Positions 61,521-64,000 of a stretch of DNA of 64,000 bases are shown one piece after another. The stretch spans positions 1,240,001 to 1,304,000 of the forward strand of contig NZ_CP011132.1 in assembly GCF_000981805.1 (NCBI RefSeq), written 5' to 3'. Each line of letters opens with the position of its first letter. Position 1 is the stretch's first letter. The notes under the pieces are model-generated. The model did no database searches and had not been told where the DNA came from. It saw only the letters and a list, made by a program, of their open reading frames with translations. The position numbers and the translations under genes were made by a program. Source of the DNA: Citrobacter amalonaticus Y19. GTDB taxonomy: Bacteria; Pseudomonadota; Gammaproteobacteria; Enterobacterales; Enterobacteriaceae.

Positions 61521-61868
61521 ATGATGGATCTCGATAATATTACTGATACGCAGGCCGAAGCCGAAGAGCTCGAAGAAGTGGTGATGGGGCTTATTATCAA
61601 CTCCGGGCAGGCGCGCAGTCTGGCCTACGCGGCGTTGAAGCAGGCGAAGCAGGGCGACTTCGACGCGGCGAAAATGATGATGGAGCAGTCGCGCATGGCG
61701 CTGAATGAAGCGCATCTGGTGCAGACGAAACTGATTGAAGGCGATCAGGGCGAAGGTAAAATGAAAGTCAGTCTGGTTCTGGTTCACGCGCAGGATCACC
61801 TGATGACGTCAATGCTGGCCCGCGAACTGGTGACAGAGTTGATTGAGCTTCATGAGAAGCTGAAATAG
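61521..61868 (+). CDS. chbA: Chitobiose PTS enzyme IIA
   Basis: A 115-residue all-helical phosphocarrier of the lactose type. The phosphorylated His89 lies in VLVHAQDHLMTS, and the Asp-rich metal site of the trimer is nearby. It accepts phosphate from HPr and gives it to ChbB. K-12 ChbA is one residue longer at the C-terminus. AGAGGAATGATTT precedes the ATG. Confidence 0.97.
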   Translation: MMDLDNITDTQAEAEELEEVVMGLIINSGQARSLAYAALKQAKQGDFDAAKMMMEQSRMALNEAHLVQTKLIEGDQGEGKMKVSLVLVHAQDHLMTSMLARELVTELIELHEKLK

Positions 61869-61878
61869 TAAGGAGTCG

Positions 61879-62721
61879 ATGATGCAACTACAGGCTACCG
61901 CACCGGAAATCACCATTGCCCGTGAACAACAGTTGTTTAACGGTAAAAATTTCCATGTCTTTATCTACAACAAGACAGAGAGCGCCTGCGGACTGCATCA
62001 GCACGATTACTATGAATTTACGCTGGTGCTCACGGGGCGCTATTACCAGGAGATCAACGGTAAACGCGTGCTGCTGGAACGGGGCGATTTTGTGTTTGTC
62101 CCGCTCGGGTCGCACCATCAGAGCTTCTACGAGTTCGGCGCAACGCGTATTCTCAACGTTGGTATCAGTAAACGTTTTTTTGAACAGCACTACAGCCCGC
62201 TCATGCCGTTCTGTTTTGTGGCATCGCAGGTCTATCGCACCAACAGCGCATTTTTAACCTATGTCGAGACGGTTATCGCGTCGCTCAACTTTCGTGATAC
62301 CGGACTGGAAGAGTTTGTCGAAGTGGTCACCTTCTACATTATCAACCGTCTGCGCCATTATCGTGAAGAACAGGTTCTTGATGATATTCCGCAGTGGCTG
62401 AAAGCCACCGTGGAAACCATGCATAATAAAGCGCAGTTTGGCGAGAATGCTCTGGAAAATATGGTTTCCCTGTCCGCCAAATCTCAGGAATACCTGACGC
62501 GAGCGACTCAGCGTTATTACAGCAAAACGCCGATGCAATTGATTAATGAAATTCGCATCAACTTTGCCAAGAAACAGCTGGAGATGACGAACTATTCCGT
62601 AACGGATATTGCCTATGAAGCGGGATACAGTAGTCCAAGCCTGTTTATTAAGACGTTTAAAAAAATGACGTCATTTACGCCTAATAGCTACAGAAAAAAA
62701 CTCACGCAATATAATCAGTAA
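61879..62721 (+). CDS. chbR: AraC-family regulator ChbR
   Basis: A 280-residue dual regulator of the chb operon, equal in length to K-12 ChbR. It has an N-terminal cupin domain (HQHDYYEFTLVLTG, about residues 40-53) and a C-terminal AraC-type DNA-binding domain (about 180-275, including SVTDIAYEAGYSSPSLFIKTFKK). It represses chb without sugar and activates it with phosphorylated chitobiose, together with CRP. AAGGAGTCG precedes the ATG. Confidence 0.96.
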   Translation: MMQLQATAPEITIAREQQLFNGKNFHVFIYNKTESACGLHQHDYYEFTLVLTGRYYQEINGKRVLLERGDFVFVPLGSHHQSFYEFGATRILNVGISKRFFEQHYSPLMPFCFVASQVYRTNSAFLTYVETVIASLNFRDTGLEEFVEVVTFYIINRLRHYREEQVLDDIPQWLKATVETMHNKAQFGENALENMVSLSAKSQEYLTRATQRYYSKTPMQLINEIRINFAKKQLEMTNYSVTDIAYEAGYSSPSLFIKTFKKMTSFTPNSYRKKLTQYNQ

Positions 62722-62839
62722 TTTTTTTACTCAACAACCAGGTTTACGCTTGCCCATTATTGACGCGGGACGCCTGCGTCATACCTGACAGAGGGCAGAG
62801 CATCATTCACGCCAGTGTTAAGCACTGAAGGGAGAAACG

Positions 62840-64000
62840 ATGAGCCAGAAATTAAAAGTCGTCACCATTGGTGGCGGGAGCAGTTACACCCCGGAATTGC
62901 TGGAAGGATTTATTAAGCGCTACCACGAATTGCCGGTTTCCGAATTGTGGCTGGTTGACGTCGAAGGTGGCGAAGAAAAACTGGATATCATTTACCAACT
63001 TTGCCAGCGCATGATTGAAAAAGCCGGCGTGCCGATGAAGGTGTTCAAGACCCTGGATCGCCGTGAAGCGCTGAAAGATGCCGATTTCGTGACTACGCAA
63101 CTGCGCGTAGGACAGTTGAAAGCGCGTGAACTGGATGAGCGTATTCCGCTGAGCCACGGCTATCTGGGACAGGAAACCAACGGTGCCGGTGGCCTGTTCA
63201 AAGGGTTGCGTACCATCCCGGTGATTTTCGACATCATTAAAGACGTGGAAGCGTTGTGCCCGAATGCCTGGGTGATTAACTTTACCAACCCGGCCGGCAT
63301 GGTCACTGAGGCAGTCTATCGCCATACGAACTTCAAACGCTTTATTGGCGTGTGCAACATTCCGGTAGGGATGAAGATGTTCATCCACGATGTGCTGGCG
63401 CTGAAAGAGAGTGACAACCTGTCGATCGACCTGTTTGGTCTCAACCACATGGTGTTCATCAAAGATGTGATCGTCAATGGTCAGTCACGCTTTGCCGAAC
63501 TGCTGGACGGCGTGGCCTCGGGTCAGCTTAAAGCGTCGACGGTGAAAAACATTTTCGATCTGCCGTTCAGCGAAGGGCTGATTCGTTCTCTGAATCTGCT
63601 GCCATGCTCGTATCTGCTGTACTACTTCAAGCAAAAAGAGATGCTGGCGATCGAGATGGGTGAATACTATAAGGGCGGCGCGCGGGCACAAATCGTGCAG
63701 AAGGTCGAGAAACAGCTGTTCGATCTGTATAAGAACCCGGAACTGAACGTCAAGCCGAAGGAGCTGGAACAGCGCGGCGGTGCATACTACTCTGACGCCG
63801 CCTGTGAAGTCATTAATGCGATTTTCAATGACAAGCAGACCGAACATTACGTCAACATTCCGCATCACGGTCACGTTGATAACATTCCGGCTGACTGGGC
63901 GGTAGAGATGACCTGTACGCTGGGCCGCGACGGGGCTACGCCGACGCCGCGCATTACCCATTTTGACGAGAAAGTGTTGGGATTGATCTATACCATCAAA
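62840..64000 (+). CDS. chbF: 6-phospho-chitobiose hydrolase ChbF (partial, cut by window edge)
   Basis: The first 387 residues of a glycoside hydrolase family 4 enzyme, about 450 residues in K-12. The NAD-binding start VTIGGGSSYTPELLEG, NFTNPAGM and CNIPVGMK (with the metal-binding Cys) are intact. It hydrolyses monodeacetylated chitobiose 6-phosphate and some beta-glucoside phosphates through an NAD- and metal-dependent redox mechanism. It follows chbR; chbG would be beyond the edge. GAAGGGAGAAACG precedes the ATG. Confidence 0.96.
   Translation, partial: MSQKLKVVTIGGGSSYTPELLEGFIKRYHELPVSELWLVDVEGGEEKLDIIYQLCQRMIEKAGVPMKVFKTLDRREALKDADFVTTQLRVGQLKARELDERIPLSHGYLGQETNGAGGLFKGLRTIPVIFDIIKDVEALCPNAWVINFTNPAGMVTEAVYRHTNFKRFIGVCNIPVGMKMFIHDVLALKESDNLSIDLFGLNHMVFIKDVIVNGQSRFAELLDGVASGQLKASTVKNIFDLPFSEGLIRSLNLLPCSYLLYYFKQKEMLAIEMGEYYKGGARAQIVQKVEKQLFDLYKNPELNVKPKELEQRGGAYYSDAACEVINAIFNDKQTEHYVNIPHHGHVDNIPADWAVEMTCTLGRDGATPTPRITHFDEKVLGLIYTIK

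Noticed and set aside
1..64000. Prophage, insertion sequence, CRISPR array, tRNA or rRNA genes
   Set aside because: None seen: no integrase or transposase frames, no regularly spaced repeats, and no tRNA- or rRNA-like sequence recognised.

Overview
The window is a contiguous piece of enterobacterial chromosome. Gene content and order follow the stretch of the E. coli K-12 map from chbF to yeaQ: chb, osmE, nadE, ves, spy, astEBDAC, xthA, ynjBCDEF, nudG, ynjH, gdhA, topB, selD, ydjA, sppA, ansA, pncA, ydjE-L, yeaC, msrB, gapA, yeaD, yeaE, mipA, yeaG, yeaH, dgcJ, yeaK-O, yeaQ. Protein similarity recalled from K-12 is high but not identity-level. The sugar-acid-like ydjE-L cluster (absent from Salmonella, as I recall) occurs together with a second RyhB-type small RNA beside yeaQ (a Salmonella-like trait). 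A Citrobacter or close relative is the best guess. No tRNA, rRNA, CRISPR, prophage or insertion sequence was found.

Layout. 1-5.4 kb is the accessory end: a DUF1543 gene, a CspG-type cold-shock gene with a small zinc-ribbon ORF behind it (YmcF/YnfQ family, apparently starting at ATT), two small unknown genes, a cysteine form of formate dehydrogenase H with a sigma-54 promoter, and the RyhB-2 small RNA with a Fur-box promoter. 5.4-16.5 kb: yeaQ, the tiny membrane proteins YoaK, YoaJ and YoaI, orphan enzymes (YeaO, a DUF523 protein, a glutamine amidotransferase-like protein), nimT/nimR, yeaL, yeaK, dgcJ and the yeaG-yeaH stress pair behind a sigma-54 promoter. 16.9-23.6 kb: mipA, yeaE, yeaD, gapA, msrB, yeaC, a yajD-type HNH gene and a secreted GH18 chitinase. 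23.9-32.8 kb: the ydjLKJIHG catabolic operon, its DeoR-type regulator ydjF and the second transporter ydjE.

32.8-49.9 kb is housekeeping: pncA, ansA, sppA, ydjA, selD-topB, gdhA, ynjH/nudG, ynjA-ynjF, ynjE, the ynjBCD ABC transporter with a TVP38-family gene, and xthA. 50.3-56.4 kb is the complete arginine succinyltransferase operon astCADBE behind a sigma-54 promoter. The window ends with spy, ves, nadE, osmE and chbBCAR, then chbF cut by the window edge.

Themes. Nitrogen starvation and sigma-54 (astC, yeaG) and formate (fdhF-type) promoters can be read directly. Chitin use is represented by a secreted chitinase and the chitobiose PTS operon, and both carry sequences complementary to the sRNA ChiX at or near ribosome binding sites, which suggests a shared post-transcriptional regulon. 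Compared with K-12, yeaP/yoaF, yeaI, cho and ynjI are absent at their usual places, and yajD and ynjA sit in different places.
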